DNA from: Tenrec ecaudatus
Lineage: Eukaryota; Chordata; Mammalia; Afrosoricida; Tenrecidae
Direction of reading: 5' to 3'
Length of the DNA: 64,000 nucleotides
Assembly (NCBI RefSeq): GCF_050624435.1
Contig: NC_134537.1
Span: 12,644,584-12,708,583, forward strand
Positions 10,278-22,700 of the stretch are shown piece after piece. The notes under the pieces were generated by a model. The model did not search any database, was not told the origin of the DNA, and saw only the letters and a program-made list of their open reading frames with translations. A program made the translations under genes and the position numbers. Numbering within the stretch: the stretch's first letter is position 1; the number at the start of each line of letters is the position of its first letter.

Positions 10278-10445
10278 TCCAAGAGCCCTGGTAGTGGAGT
10301 GGTTATGCGTTGGGCTGCTAACTGCAAGGTCGGCAGTTCAAAGCCACCGGCTACTCCATGGGAGAAAGACAGGGTTACTATCTCCTGAAAAGAATTCGTC
10401 TCAGAAACCCACAGGCCGCTGAGTCAGAATGGCTTCAACGTCAAG
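10278..10445 (+). repeat. AfroSINE
   Basis: GAGCCCTGGTAGTGGAGTGG through GGCAGTTCAAAGCCACCGGC; the tRNA-like A and B boxes can be seen in the first 75 bp. Confidence 0.85.
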
Positions 10446-10857
10446 GTCAAACAGGAATAAGGGTGACCATTGCCAATTCCAGGATCTAGGCGTCATGTAG
10501 CGCCCAGCAGACACACAGCCTCTAAATCACTAACTCTGGTTATGAAATGATCTATGGAGATCATTCTTGTTGTCAGGACATGAATATGCATTAAACCAGA
10601 CGGCCCCAAGTCCTTCATAAAGAGGACAGTGAGGCACTTCTCTTGGTCCTCGGTTGCCATAAGGAGGACAGTGGTGGTTACCTGGGGGGAAATCTACCAC
10701 TTGATTGACAGCTTTGACTTCACCCCTAGCATTGAGTTTCCAGTTGACACAAATCATCCAACTGCCACAGTAGTCATCCATGGCCCTGGGGTGAGAGCCA
10801 CAGAGATTCCCAGGCTCAGGGGCAGGATCTCCCCTTGGGGGATTGCTTATCTGTATG

Positions 10858-11366
10858 TGTGGCAGTTCCGTCATCTCCTCTCAACTTGAGGAGGGGTGGA
10901 GCCTAGCCTGTCAATCAGGCCATAGCCAATGAGGCCTCCGTGTGGACATGGCCTTCTCCTGAGGATTCTGAGAACTCCTGTATTCCTCTCTGGAGACCAG
11001 AGACACTCTCTGCTTGTCTTCCTGCTGACAGGACACATGGAACCATGCTAGAGCCTTGGAGCTGGAGGAGCCAGGTGGAGACCTCTGCCAGCGCTGAGAT
11101 GCTTCCGCTGTCACTCGATCCACAAGACTTCCCACCCACTGGCCTGTGAGCTTCCTGCATTCAGCATCATTGCATGTTTTGTGTGATCCTGAAGAGGCAT
11201 TTTTGGACTAGTATTGGACATACAGGCTAATATTGGACATATGGACTTGATCTGGACTGGGTTGGGATGTTTTCTCAATATTCAATTGCTCTTGTATGTA
11301 ACGCTCTTTCTTACACACATGTGAATGACTTTGAATTTGTTTCTCTAGTCAGCCCAGACTAACACA
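10858..11366 (+). mobile_element. Solo LTR-like element (fossil)
   Basis: Same family as 8762-9661, about 509 bp, ending CAGACTAACACA. Flanks are GTATG and GTATC (4/5). Confidence 0.7.
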
Positions 11367-11520
11367 GTATCTTTGCACACAAGGTGACCCTCTTCTGATA
11401 TCTGTGATCGACACTCTTGGAGCATACGGGCCTCGGAGTTGTGGGGAAGAACATTTCTTGCCAATATGTAATTCCATGCAGTTTGGGTATTTACACGAAG
11501 CAAGCTGTGCGGTAAGAGTG

Positions 11521-11710
11521 TGTGTGAGAGTAGGGGGAGTGGGGAGGGAGGGGGAAAATGAGCAGCAGATATTAAGGGCTCAAGTAGAAGGCAAATGTTT
11601 TGAGAATGATGAGGGCAACAAATGTACTTACGTTCTTGACACAATGGGTGGATGTATGGATTGTGATAAGAATTGTACGAGCCCCCAATACAATGATTAA
11701 AAAAAAAAGT
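11521..11710 (+). mobile_element. L1-like LINE 3' end
   Basis: GAGAATGATGAGGGCAACAA through GAGCCCCCAATACAATGATT and poly(A). TGTGTGAGAG occurs on both sides as a likely target duplication. Confidence 0.75.
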
Positions 11711-12071
11711 ATGTGTGAGAGCAATACAGTGAAGGAGTTGGCCAGCCAAGTGCGTCTATTAGAAACACTTCAGCCACAAATGCAGGCCACGTGAGCCGTT
11801 TCCAAATACCTGACAGCCACATTTCAAGAAGTCCCCAACAGCCAGTGAAAACATGCTTATTAACTCAGTAGCTTCAAGATCTTATTTCTACGTGTCACCA
11901 ATACACAAAACACAAAGGCGTTTCTTTACCACTTCTCTTGGGCACCAGCTTCTCAAAACCTAGAGTGACTTTTCGCCGTTACCGCACACCTCAATGTGGA
12001 TCAGCCCCATCCACGTACTTGGTTGCCAACCAGGCCAGTGGTTTACACAATGGGGCCACATGCAGCTATAT

Positions 12072-12255
12072 TCAAAACCAAACCCACTGCCCTCAAGTCG
12101 ATGCTGACCCACGGCAACCCTCCAGCACAGGGCAGAACTGCCCCTGTGGGTCTCCAGGACGGTAGCTCTTTATGGGAGGACAAAGTCCTGCCTTTCTCCC
12201 GTGGAAGGCCAGAGGAGCGACTGGTTCTAACCTCTGCTGGGGGCTTGCTGAGTCT
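12072..12255 (-). repeat. AfroSINE
   Basis: ACCCACTGCCCTCAAGTCGA through GCAGAACTGCCCCTGTGGGT to a diverged head. Confidence 0.75.
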
Positions 12256-12410
12256 CACTGACTGATGGCAGTGGGTTCGGGTTTTAGGCTTCAGCCACAG
12301 CTCAGGGGTACTCTTGTGCTCTGCAGCTCAGACTGGCCTCCCTGGAAAGAGAGGAGGGTAGAAGCCTTGAAAACACCGTGGGCATTCCTGGCTACCCCTT
12401 GCAGTTAAGC

Positions 12411-12623
12411 CAGAGCTTCCCAGATTTATTTGGGAATAAATAAATTGATTCCCCGCTCACTGCTTCAGAAAAAATAAAATTACTCAGAGCACTCCCTGCA
12501 ATGAAAACCTCTTGTACGATAGCCCATAATGGACGATAAAGTGCAGGCAAGCTGTGTTTGCAGCCGCTGAGGATAGTTCCAGCGCCCCCTGGGGGTCAGG
12601 AGAGCCCCCTTTAGGAAACACTG
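12411..12623. mobile_element. hAT-like MITE, third copy
   Basis: 213 bp with ends CAGAGCTTCCCAGATTT and CTTTAGGAAACACTG; internal homology to 2167-2369. Confidence 0.5.
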
Positions 12624-12628
12624 AGTGA

Positions 12629-12825
12629 ATTCACTTACTATCGCCCAGTGGATTCATAAAGACCCTACAGGACCAGGGCGCAATTGCCCCTGTGGGTTAC
12701 CAAGATTGCAACTCTTTGTGGGAATAGGAAGCCTCCTCTTTCTACCAAGGAGCGGCTGTTGGTTTCGAACTGCCGACCCTGCCATTAGCAGCCCACCATG
12801 GAACTCTCTATATCACCAGGGCTTC
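12629..12825 (-). repeat. AfroSINE
   Basis: GACCCTACAGGACCAGGGCG through GGTTTCGAACTGCCGACCCT to ATATCACCAGGGCTT; it abuts the MITE. Confidence 0.85.
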
Positions 12826-13394
12826 TCTGAAGCCTTTCCCGACAGGCCTGACCATCTACTTCTGAGAATTCAGTCACCGGGAAGCCGGGTTCACTGTTTC
12901 CCTCCAGGTGGGTGAGGGTCAACTTGACAGCGGGTGGTGGGGTTAGTGCTGGGATAGCACCTGGGGAATGCACCCCAAGCAGCATGCTGGGCCCCGAGAG
13001 ACCACTCTCTGCTACATGGTGCTCTACTCTGCCCCTGGGGACCCGGAGTGCTCCCTGAGAGCAGGCTCTTTCCTGAGTCCTCCCTCTCATGGAAGCTCCG
13101 GTGTGAGACCAGAGCTGCCCTGTACACTGGAGCGCCTGCAACAAACCGTGCAGGAGTGGGGAGCCTGTCAACTGGCGCAGCAGCCCTGGGGTTGGGGTAG
13201 AGTCTGCTTAGTGGCCCAATCCTGCCGGGCCCATGCCAGCGCCTCCCAGACACCTCCGACTCTCCAGGGGCTTAGCTGAGAACACAAGGAGCCCAGTCGG
13301 CCTGTCTAGGCCACCTTCCTCACAGGCCAGGGTCACTGGGTTCTCTGGACACAGTGCATTGCGACATGACGCATCTTAAGGGCCACACATTGTC

Positions 13395-13400
13395 TTTATT
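13395..13400 (-). terminator. Poly(A) signal of SLC22A14
   Basis: AATAAA on the minus strand, 131 bp after the stop codon. This would give a short 3' UTR of about 150 nt. Confidence 0.75.
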
Positions 13401-13708
13401 AGAATCTGCCACAGTCTCGCTCCCTCCCCTCCATAAAGGGGCAGTTTCGGGAGCTTGTGGGGAGCGGTGGGGGGTGGGGTGTGTGTGTCGGCCCTCAGTT
13501 GTTGGGCGCGTGCCCTGCCTTGTCTATGGACTACTTCGGCAGGTTGCTGAAGGCCTCTGGCCTCACCTTCAGAGGCCTGGCATTGAGAATCGCATTCTTG
13601 GCTGCCTCCTCACTCACATCCTCTGATGACGAGTCATCCGTGAGGACATTGGCAGCGTCGACACATGACTCCAGGTTCATGTCTTTCTGTAAGCTGAGGA
13701 GAGGAGAG

Positions 13709-13743
<35 letters not shown>

Positions 13744-16700
13744 ATCCTCGCAGTGTGGGTGTGGCCCCACAGCCCCCAAGAGGTGGGGTTGCCCCCCCCC
13801 CGACTCCTGGACATCTCAGCCGAGCTTTCCCATGGCCCGCGAGGAACCTCGCTTTTTAGAATTGGACCTGTTCTGTCCCCCAGCCTTGGCCAGACCCTTC
13901 CGTAGCCTTCGGGTTCTGCCTGCCATCTTCGTTGCTAACATGATAGGGGTACTTGCCACGTGCCAGCTAGTCTGCCAACGGACCCTATGCACTATGGGGC
14001 CTCTTGGTCCCTGTCCCACCAGGGATGAGTCTAGCAAGGCCCCAAGCCTCCTCTACAGGAATCTTAGGATGCCAGAGGCAGGCAGTGTCCATGGAGAGGC
14101 CGGCTGGCTCTCATTCCTAAATGTCCCCACTGGGCCTCATAAATGGACACCCGATCCTCTCAGAGGAGCTGGGTCCTCAAACAGGGGAGGAGAGGCACCC
14201 GACAGCTGGTTCTGAGCTGGCCCAGGAGACAGGCCAGGGTCCCACTGCTACATCCCGGGAGCTAACACCACCAAGGACCCAGCCGAGACAGGCTGCTCGC
14301 GACTTTCTAGTTGGGGGAGAGGGTAGAAGAAGGCCCAGCTTAGGCGACGGGCGGAGAGGGTGCGTGTGGGGCTGTGCTCAAGGGGAGGCGAGCAGGCAGA
14401 CATTTGAAGAGCTAGGAGAATCGCCACTGGGTTGCCCTCTCTGGGGAGCCCAGGGGCGGACAGTGCCCGGCCTCCTCTGCCTGGGCAGGGCTTGGAGCAC
14501 CGCTGGGCCCTGCGCACACACCTTAGCAGCTCGGGTACGTGCTCCTTGTCCGAGAACAGCTCGTCGTGCAGCTCCGGCAGCAGGCAGCAGAGGTACACGG
14601 CCAGCGACGCCAAGGAAAAGGAGAGTAAGATGGGCAGGAGAGAGAATTTCTGTCTGAGGAGCAGGGTCGTCAGGGCCAGGATGGCGCCAATCATCAAGGG
14701 CAGACACAGGACCCCCAAACCTGTGGCCCTGCGAGGGGAATGGGGAGCTTGTCTGGGCCGCCTCCCAGGAGAGGGCAGCCTCCTCCTTCACCCCTTCTCT
14801 TGGCACAACTCTGGGGATTCCATTTGGGGAATGAGGATTTCTTCTTGGTCTTTGAGAGGTGGGGCTGGGGCTGGGGTGGACAGGGGGTCGGGAGTGGGAG
14901 GGGTCAGACCCCACAGCATCGTTTGGGTGGGCGTGAGAGAGGAGATATGGACAAGGCCACCAGGCCCCTCAGGGACACTGCTGACATCCCTAAAGGATTC
15001 TGAGGTAACGGGGGCTGAGCTCAGAAGGACCCAAGCCCTTGCCAGGAGTCTGCACAGGCAAGGCTGATGGGTCAGCCCACCTGGGACACACCCCAGCCCT
15101 GCCATTTGCAAATCTGCCCTTGAGCAAGGGCCATCCCCTTTCAGACTTGCTCATGGGCACCCTGGGGGTCACTACAGGGCAGAGGGGACTTGAAGGTGGA
15201 AAGGTGCTTGGGTTAAGCGCGGGCAGAGAGAGGTAATGGGCTTAATTAAGTCCTGCAGCACGGCTTCTCTAAGGGCACTATCGCCCAGCCCTTCCCAAGC
15301 CCCGGCCAGCCCCGCTCACCCCCAGGCCCAGCACCTGAGCGCGGTAGGCAGGAGTTCGGCAGTGTAGTTGAAGACCAGGGTGACCGAGTTGGCCAGGCTG
15401 ACCTCTCCCAGCAGGACTATCAAGAGCACCATGAATTTCAACTCTGTGGCCAGCCAACATGGTCACCTTAGAGTGGGCCCACCACAGACCCCCTCAGGCT
15501 AAGTGGAAGAAAGCTGCCCACGGACACACCCTCAACCCTTCCCAGAAGGCATCTGGACGACCACCCCAGGCCCTGGTCCTGAAGACTCAGCCGTTTGGCC
15601 AGAGGAGGGTCAGTCTGCCAGAGGCCCAGCGAGACATGTGCAGCAGGAGGGCTGGTCAGCAGGAGTAGCCTCACATCCACCATCCCACCAGGCTGGACAC
15701 AACCCTCTGTAGCCCCATTCCCTCTTCTCAGGCAACCTCCCCCAGCCCTAGCTTTCCCCACCTGCCTGCTCCCTCCTTGGGGATCTACTCAGCTTCCAGG
15801 CCCACAGGCAAGCCAACCCAGTGTCCTGTGGGCTGGGGGCTCCCTGCTCCTAACTCTCCCCTTCATTCGTGGCTCGGTAGGCAGGGGCAGCTGAGCCTGG
15901 AGGAACTGCGTCCTTGTAGAAGTAGCTCACCGTGAGCATCTGGACACCAGTGTGGAAGGAGAGAGCCAGCACTTGGGACCCTGTCCTACCGATGTAGGGA
16001 AGCCGAGGGCTAGGGCTGCAGTTCCTCCCTATCGTGCCCCGACCCTACCCCCTGCTCTAACCCTGGGAATGAAATCAGAGCTCTAGCTTATCTTTTGGGG
16101 ATTCCATTTTCAGTTTCTCCCCCATGTTTGACGCGCACATGTACATGATTTCTGCCTGGTTCACATCCAATGACCCACTTTTCACCATAAAGTTATTTTC
16201 CCCAACTGCCAATCAACACGGCCCACCAAAGGAGGGGCCCGTCAGGACACATACAAGCCCTGTGTCCAGCGAAAGGAGGGAGCCTGAGGCTGCCCTGGAC
16301 ACAGCAAGAGGGGACTTGCAGTCAGAGGTCCTGGGTGAGTGGACAGTGAACTTTCCATGCCCAAACCCTGGACTTGCCACACCCCAGTTCTGTGGCCTGG
16401 CCCATGTCCACTGGCTCAGGAAATGCCCAAGACCATTACCAGCCCTGCCACAGTTCCTCCTCCCACCAAGGCTCCTAGCTGGGGAAATCGAAGTAAGAAC
16501 TGGGTAGCCCTGGAGGCGCCTGTAGTGGGTTACAAGTTGGGTTGCTAACCTCAAGGCCAGCAGTTAAAAATTACCAGCCACCTCGAGGGGGAAAAAAGAT
16601 GAGTCTTTCTGCTCCTGCCAAGATTACAGTCTCAGGCCCCCATAGGGGACTTCTACCCAGTCCTATAGGGCCAATATGATTCTGGATGAACTGCCTCTCG

Positions 16701-19700
16701 CTGGCCTCTGTGTGCCCAGCGATGGAGCCCATTTCTGAGAGGCACCTTCCCCATCGTGGGTGGGCTGTGGAGGCAGGAGGCTGGTTCCTAGGTGTGTCCA
16801 CCTGCTGGGCAAGGCGAGGTCCATTGGGGGTGGGTGGAAGGCCTAAGGAGGAGACAGGCTGGGCAGGAAAGGGTGGGCTGTACCTTGGGGGATGAGAAGG
16901 CTAAGCAAGCACATCAGGGAGCCGAAGAGCAGTGTGACCGCCAGGGTCCACTTCCTGCCACTAAGCTCCAGGAGCAGGATGCAGCACAGCCGGACAGGGA
17001 CCTCTAAGACGCTGGAGACTACGAGTCTGGCATAGGGGTTCAGGCCAAAATCCTCCACCTTGAGATTCAGTGTTAAATAGCTGTAGCTGATGGTAAACCT
17101 AGAACAGAGCCAGGACACACGCATGCACACATACACGCACACGGGGCAAGGAGCAGAGGCAGACGACAGGAGATAGAGTTCTATAGTCCCTAGGTGAAGC
17201 TGGGACCCCACAGCCCCCTCCCAAGCTCCTGCCCCTCACTCCCTGGGCAGCCTGCCTCTCCCCACTGCCTGTCCGGTAGGACCTGAGTACTTACCATATG
17301 ATGCTCATCACCAAGATCACCTGGCAGATGTACCTGTTGCTACACAAGTCCAGGACAGACGTCTTAGTCGCCTGCTTGTTCGGCATCTGCAGCTACAGGA
17401 CAGGTAGGACTGGCCAATGGTGGAGTCGAGACCCCAGCTTGCTCAGGCCCCACCCTCCACCCCCAGGACCCTGGAAGCCCACCTGCCCCCGCCCACAGTG
17501 CCGGCCTGGCTTCTGGCCTTCCCCTGACACCATTCCACTGTGCCATTCCTGTTCTCCATCAGAAACGGACTAGAACACCCCCCAGGCTGGGCTTCCTTCA
17601 AAAGGACCAGGAGGGAGAGGGGATCCCTTCCACAGCCCACTGCCCTCAGCCCCACTCTGTGGCTGAAGCTTCTTACCTTGCTGAGCATGTTGAAAGGAAT
17701 GATCTTTTTGTTCAAGGAAGCTGCGTAGGACAGTACCTGCTTGGCCTCTTCCACCTTCCCTCTCAGCAACAGCCACCGTGGGGACTCTGGGAGGATCCTG
17801 CATGACCCAGCCCCCTCTCGCATCTCCAACTTCCTGGATGCTCCCAGGAAGGGACTCAGCTTGGCCCTACCCCTACCCCAGCCTCCTCTGTGGCCCGCCT
17901 GCTTCAGTAGGATACGACCCAGACCTTGGGGGCTTTGAAGGCTCCCATGCATGGCCTTCTACCCAAGCCCCCACCCCACCCCCAGCCTCTGCCACTCCAG
18001 CATCCTTGCCCTCAGCATCAGCTCTAAGAACCTGCTCCTCCTCTGTTTCAGGGAACACCCTCACCTGCCCAGGCATCCCGAGAGTCCCATCTTCCATGCC
18101 CACACCTTCTCTGAGAACCCACTTCTGTGGTTGGCATGTCCTGGCTCTTTCTCTGTCTCTCCATTTGGGGGAGTCGGGGGTGGGGGTAGATCCTAGATCT
18201 GACCCTGGCCCCTGCCCCCGTGAATGGAAGGTGAACAGAAGTCTCCTCCCTGTGCCCTCTCCTGCCCTGCCACACCCCGCCTGGCCTTTGGCCCCAGAAG
18301 GACCAGGAGGGACAGCTCTTCTAGGCCAGTCATCATCCACACAGATGGACATGGATGAGCAACATCTACCAGCAACTGTGCCTGGCACCTCACGTGCCTA
18401 TGGACTCCTTCCCAGCCTCAGACCTCGTGTCTTTCACAGCAGGAAGGACAAATTTGCCCATGGCCACACAGTCTAGGGCCCCTGGTCCGACATGTGACAG
18501 CACACACACCTACACACACACACCCCAACCCTGCTGATCTTGCATCACCTCCCCTGGCTGGGCCGGGACTTTGGGGCTGGTCCCACAAACATATGTGGAA
18601 TGCAAGACACTGGAGACAACTTCCTTCCTTGCCCTGCCCTGCCCTGCCCCCGGCTCCTCCAGAACCTGCAAGGCTGCCACATGCTCTCAGGGACAGTCGT
18701 CACATTGGGCTTCTCCACACGGTGGGGGGCTGACCCCATGTCCACTAACAGACTGAGCCTAGTGGCCCTCGGGTGGATTCCAACTTGTGTGCAGAATGGA
18801 ACAGCTCCTTTGGTTTTTCAAGGGGTTATCCCTGGGAGGCAGATGGACAGGCTCCCCTCCCAAGGTGTCTCTGCGTGGGTTGAAGCCACCAACCTTTCCG
18901 CTTGGTTTTGAGCTTAACCATTGTCAATGTCCAGCCACCATCCTCAGAGGACGGTATGGACTCCCAAGGGCAGAGAGAGTGGGCGAGAGTGAGTGGGCAC
19001 ATGGGCATGGCAGCCTGGGAGGGGTGGAGGGCCCTGCTGACTGAACTCAGTCTGCAGAGGAAGGTGTGTGGAACATGGCAGAATGCCCCCCAGTACCCCA
19101 GTATTCAGAGAAGGGGCCAAGCCTTTCAGGTTAACACCTAGAGAGAGCAGGGAGCCCTGGGCAAGGGCTCAGGCTAACCCTAGAGGAAATGAGCCAAGTC
19201 CTATAAAGATGTAAAATCCTCTGCCTCCATTCCCACCAGGGGGGAGTCAGCCTGACCTGGCATCTCCCTGGCTTTGGGGGCCCCTCAGGATTGGGCCACC
19301 CAAGCTAGTGTTTTTCAAAGTGGACCAGCAGCATCAGCATCCCCTAGACGCTTGCTAGAATTACCTGTTCTCAGGTCCCACTGGAGACCTGGTTAAATAA
19401 GAACCTCGGAGGTGAGGTGGGGGGGGGGCAGTCATCAGTATTTCCGAGGCTGGCAGGGAACGCAGGCTACAGTCTGAGAAGCACTTTCCTGCAGGATGGC
19501 CCCATAGGCAGGCAGCTCCCTCCTCCCCACTCTTGGCTTCTTCCCTTCTTCCTGACCCATTCTCCTCAATACGAAAGAACCAGTAGAGATCATGAGGTAG
19601 TGACAAAGCCCTCCCCCAAGAAGAGTCCCAAACCAAGGCACTCGCCCTCAGAGGACACACAGATTAGCCAAGGGCACAGGAGGAGGAGACAAAAAAAAGA

Positions 19701-22700
19701 CAAAGCCCTAGACCCTTTGCAAGGCTCTGTGAATTCACACACATGCGCCAATCACATCCAAGCAAGGCCTAAGGGCTAGCAGTGTAATCGAATTTGGTTT
19801 GACTTTGCTTTTTAATGTCCTGGAATTTCAGCTGAAGTACCCAAGCTGGTGACCATGAGTGATTACCACACCTTCTAACGCCTCACCACATTCAGAGGAG
19901 AATTAACAACAGCATCCGCAAAAACGCAGGAAGACAGCTCAAGGACCACCTCTCCCAGCTACCTGTAACCCACTGCCATTGAATCCCTTCCGGTTCCTAG
20001 CTGCCCCAGAGAGGATTTCCCAGGCTGCATGGCTTACCAGAGCAGACAGCCCATCTTTCCCCCACGCACTGGTGGCCTTCAACTGTGGACCGGGAGGTTA
20101 GCAGCCCAACGCTTCTTCAGCATTGCCTCTCCACTTCTTGGCCGGTGGCGGGTCTTCACCGCTTTCCTTCCCCACCCTGCTCTCCATAATCAAGCCGCAC
20201 GTGGGGAGCCTCATGCCAACTCCACGACCGCCTTCAAGGAGGTCAGCTGGAGCTCATGACTGACTAGACGGCTAGCCTGATTTTTCCAGACAGTAAGAGA
20301 GCTTGCAGAAGAGGTCTCAAGTGTCTCCCGAACTGTAACCCCGAGCCTGATGTCCTCTCTCTGTTGGGCCTGATGAGGGCTGGGGGTGGGCATGGGAGCA
20401 GCCCATGGAGGCAGGATGGGATTGGGAGAAGCCAGTAGAAAGACCACGTTTAGATGCTGAGGGTTTTGGGGTTTTGTTTAGCCAGGTGGACCTTGCATTA
20501 CTGAAGGCTAGGCTGAGAAGGCCTTTGCACGGTGGGGTGCACGACCAAGGGCAAGGGCCGGATGAAGGTCACAAAAGGGTTAGCCAGAGAGCCCTCGGTG
20601 CCTCAGGTGCCTTGCTCCCACAGGTGGGCAGGGCTGCTGAGAGAACGGCACTTGCACGTCTGTCCCCACAGAGGGCGCTGTCAGGTAGGCTACAGCGATG
20701 GCTGGTGCCCAAGGCCTTTGCCTCTCTTTGCTGATGGCCCCATGCTCTGCCCAGGGTCTAGATCGGGTCTAGATGGGGCCTGGGCATGGGCTCCAAGGAA
20801 GCAGCGAAGTGGGTGTAAGGCTGATGTTTTAAATTGGGCCGGGCTGGAGTTTTTCATGCCTTATGACCCAAATGAGCCTTACTCTCAGGACTTCCTACGA
20901 CTGGGAAGAGAGGAGACCTGTTCAAGATACCCTCAAGTGGCGGGGACGGAAAATGCACCCCGGTGAGTTCCGCCCCTCTGACAGCTGTCTGTTCTTGTTA
21001 GGAGACAGACCTCAGAGTGCATTGCTATGGCTCTGGGACAGGGCTGGGCTGGTGGGAGAGACCTACTGTTCATCACCAGCCACTTGGTATGACTTGATTT
21101 CTGGCCACACGCATCTATTACATTCATACACAGGAATACATTCATACAACTCTTTTGTGGCCAAGCCTTAAAGCTGGTTCCCAAGCAGCGGTATCATTTG
21201 GCATGATGGAGGTCCACACTCATTCGGGCACCTCAAGGACCACCGAGCCTGATCTCGACATGTTCCCTCCCCCAGCCCCCACTCCCACGCCCTCACTCGT
21301 AGCTGGAGGCCCCACCGCACGTAATCCACGCTGTGTAGGACGGCCACCACTGCAGGCAGGGGTGACGGCACCAAGCTCTGGGCCAGACAGGCTGGCTGAG
21401 TTTCTAGCACCGTGGGCAGCACCGTGGGGCTGTGTCTTTCCGAAGCTTCATTCTCCTCTCCCCACCCCATCTCACAGAGTGAGCAGGACATCATTTAATG
21501 TTGGAAAGATGGAATATAGTTTCAAGATCCACCATCTAGCCCTCTCTCCCGGCTCAGCCTCCTTTCCCCACCTGTCCACGGCTAGCAGCACACCATCCAT
21601 CCCTCCTCTAACTCCTGCTTCCTGCCCCGTCCCTGCACAGCTCCGGCCTCTCCTGATCCCAGGCAAAACTCCTATCCCCACAAAAGCATCAGGTTCTCCC
21701 ACTCTGTCTCAACCCCCCTACCGATCAGCACCTTCTCGGGGTCCACCTCGGCCCTGCCCCGTGACACCTCCTGAGTGACATCCCTTCCTCGGGTCCTAGA
21801 GTCCATCTTCAACTGCCTACTAGCCTACTGATGTCATGTAAAGCCAGGGGTTACCACTAAGGGCAAAAGTGCTTTCCCCGGCGTCTCTCTCTATCTTGCC
21901 TTCCACCTGACCATTCCCTCTTGGACCTCGCCTCGCCCACTGCCAGCTGATGTCCGAGGAGGGTGTATGTGGCGTGCCAGAGGCTCTGAGCTCTCACCCC
22001 CTCCGCCTGCCCTTTCGCCCAGGGGCACACTCACCCACTCTCTCAGCTCCCAGGGCCCCCCCACCCCCGACCCAGCCCATCAGCCTCCATCCTCCTCACC
22101 AGATGTAGGGGATGAAGGAGAAGGCGGGCATTCCGCCCACCAGAAACAGCATCCGCCAGTGTGGGAGGCTGTAGGCCAGGCCGGACAGGAACAGGAGGCC
22201 CACGGCGAAATAGCAGTGTGACAGGATGACCACCCGGACCCGGTGCTCGCTCACCAGCCACTCCGTGACTGCGGGGATCAGGAGGAGAACCCCCCGGTCA
22301 GCCCTGGGGGCCTGGGGGCTGCCTCAGCCATGTTCTGGGCAGCTTAGCCTAAGAAAGGATCTCCTGTCTGCTCATCCGCAGTGCCAGACCCTCGAAGCCA
22401 GCCAAAGGGCTTTGCAGCTTCAGGGACACACGCCAGCCCCCTGGCCTGACCCCCCAACCACCGAGTGGGTTTCAGAAAGCTTTATCTGGCCAGCCTGGCT
22501 GGGTGCCTCTCAGAGAAGGCCTGGCTCTGTCCACAGGACCCCAACATGGTCTGGGATGGGCCCAAGGCAAGGACTCACTGTCCATGCCAGTGGAGACCCC
22601 AGTTCACTCAGGGGTGCTAGCAAGTTGGGGCTCGCAGGGGGCTGGGGGTGCGGCAGGGGTGACAGCTGACCCTGCCTGACACAGGCCTTTCCTGGTAGCC

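Larger units (their letters stand above)
17798..22099 (-). other. SLC22A14 intron 4
   Basis: A 4.3-kb intron with a simple CA tract (about 18498-18525), a MER5A copy and two degraded AfroSINEs. No further exon was recognised, and the junction exon 4 - exon 5 is in phase without one. Confidence 0.7.

Noticed and set aside
10278-10350. tRNA gene suggested by A-box and B-box-like sequence
   Set aside because: It is the tRNA-derived head of an AfroSINE, repeated at many other sites; no cloverleaf with intact arms.
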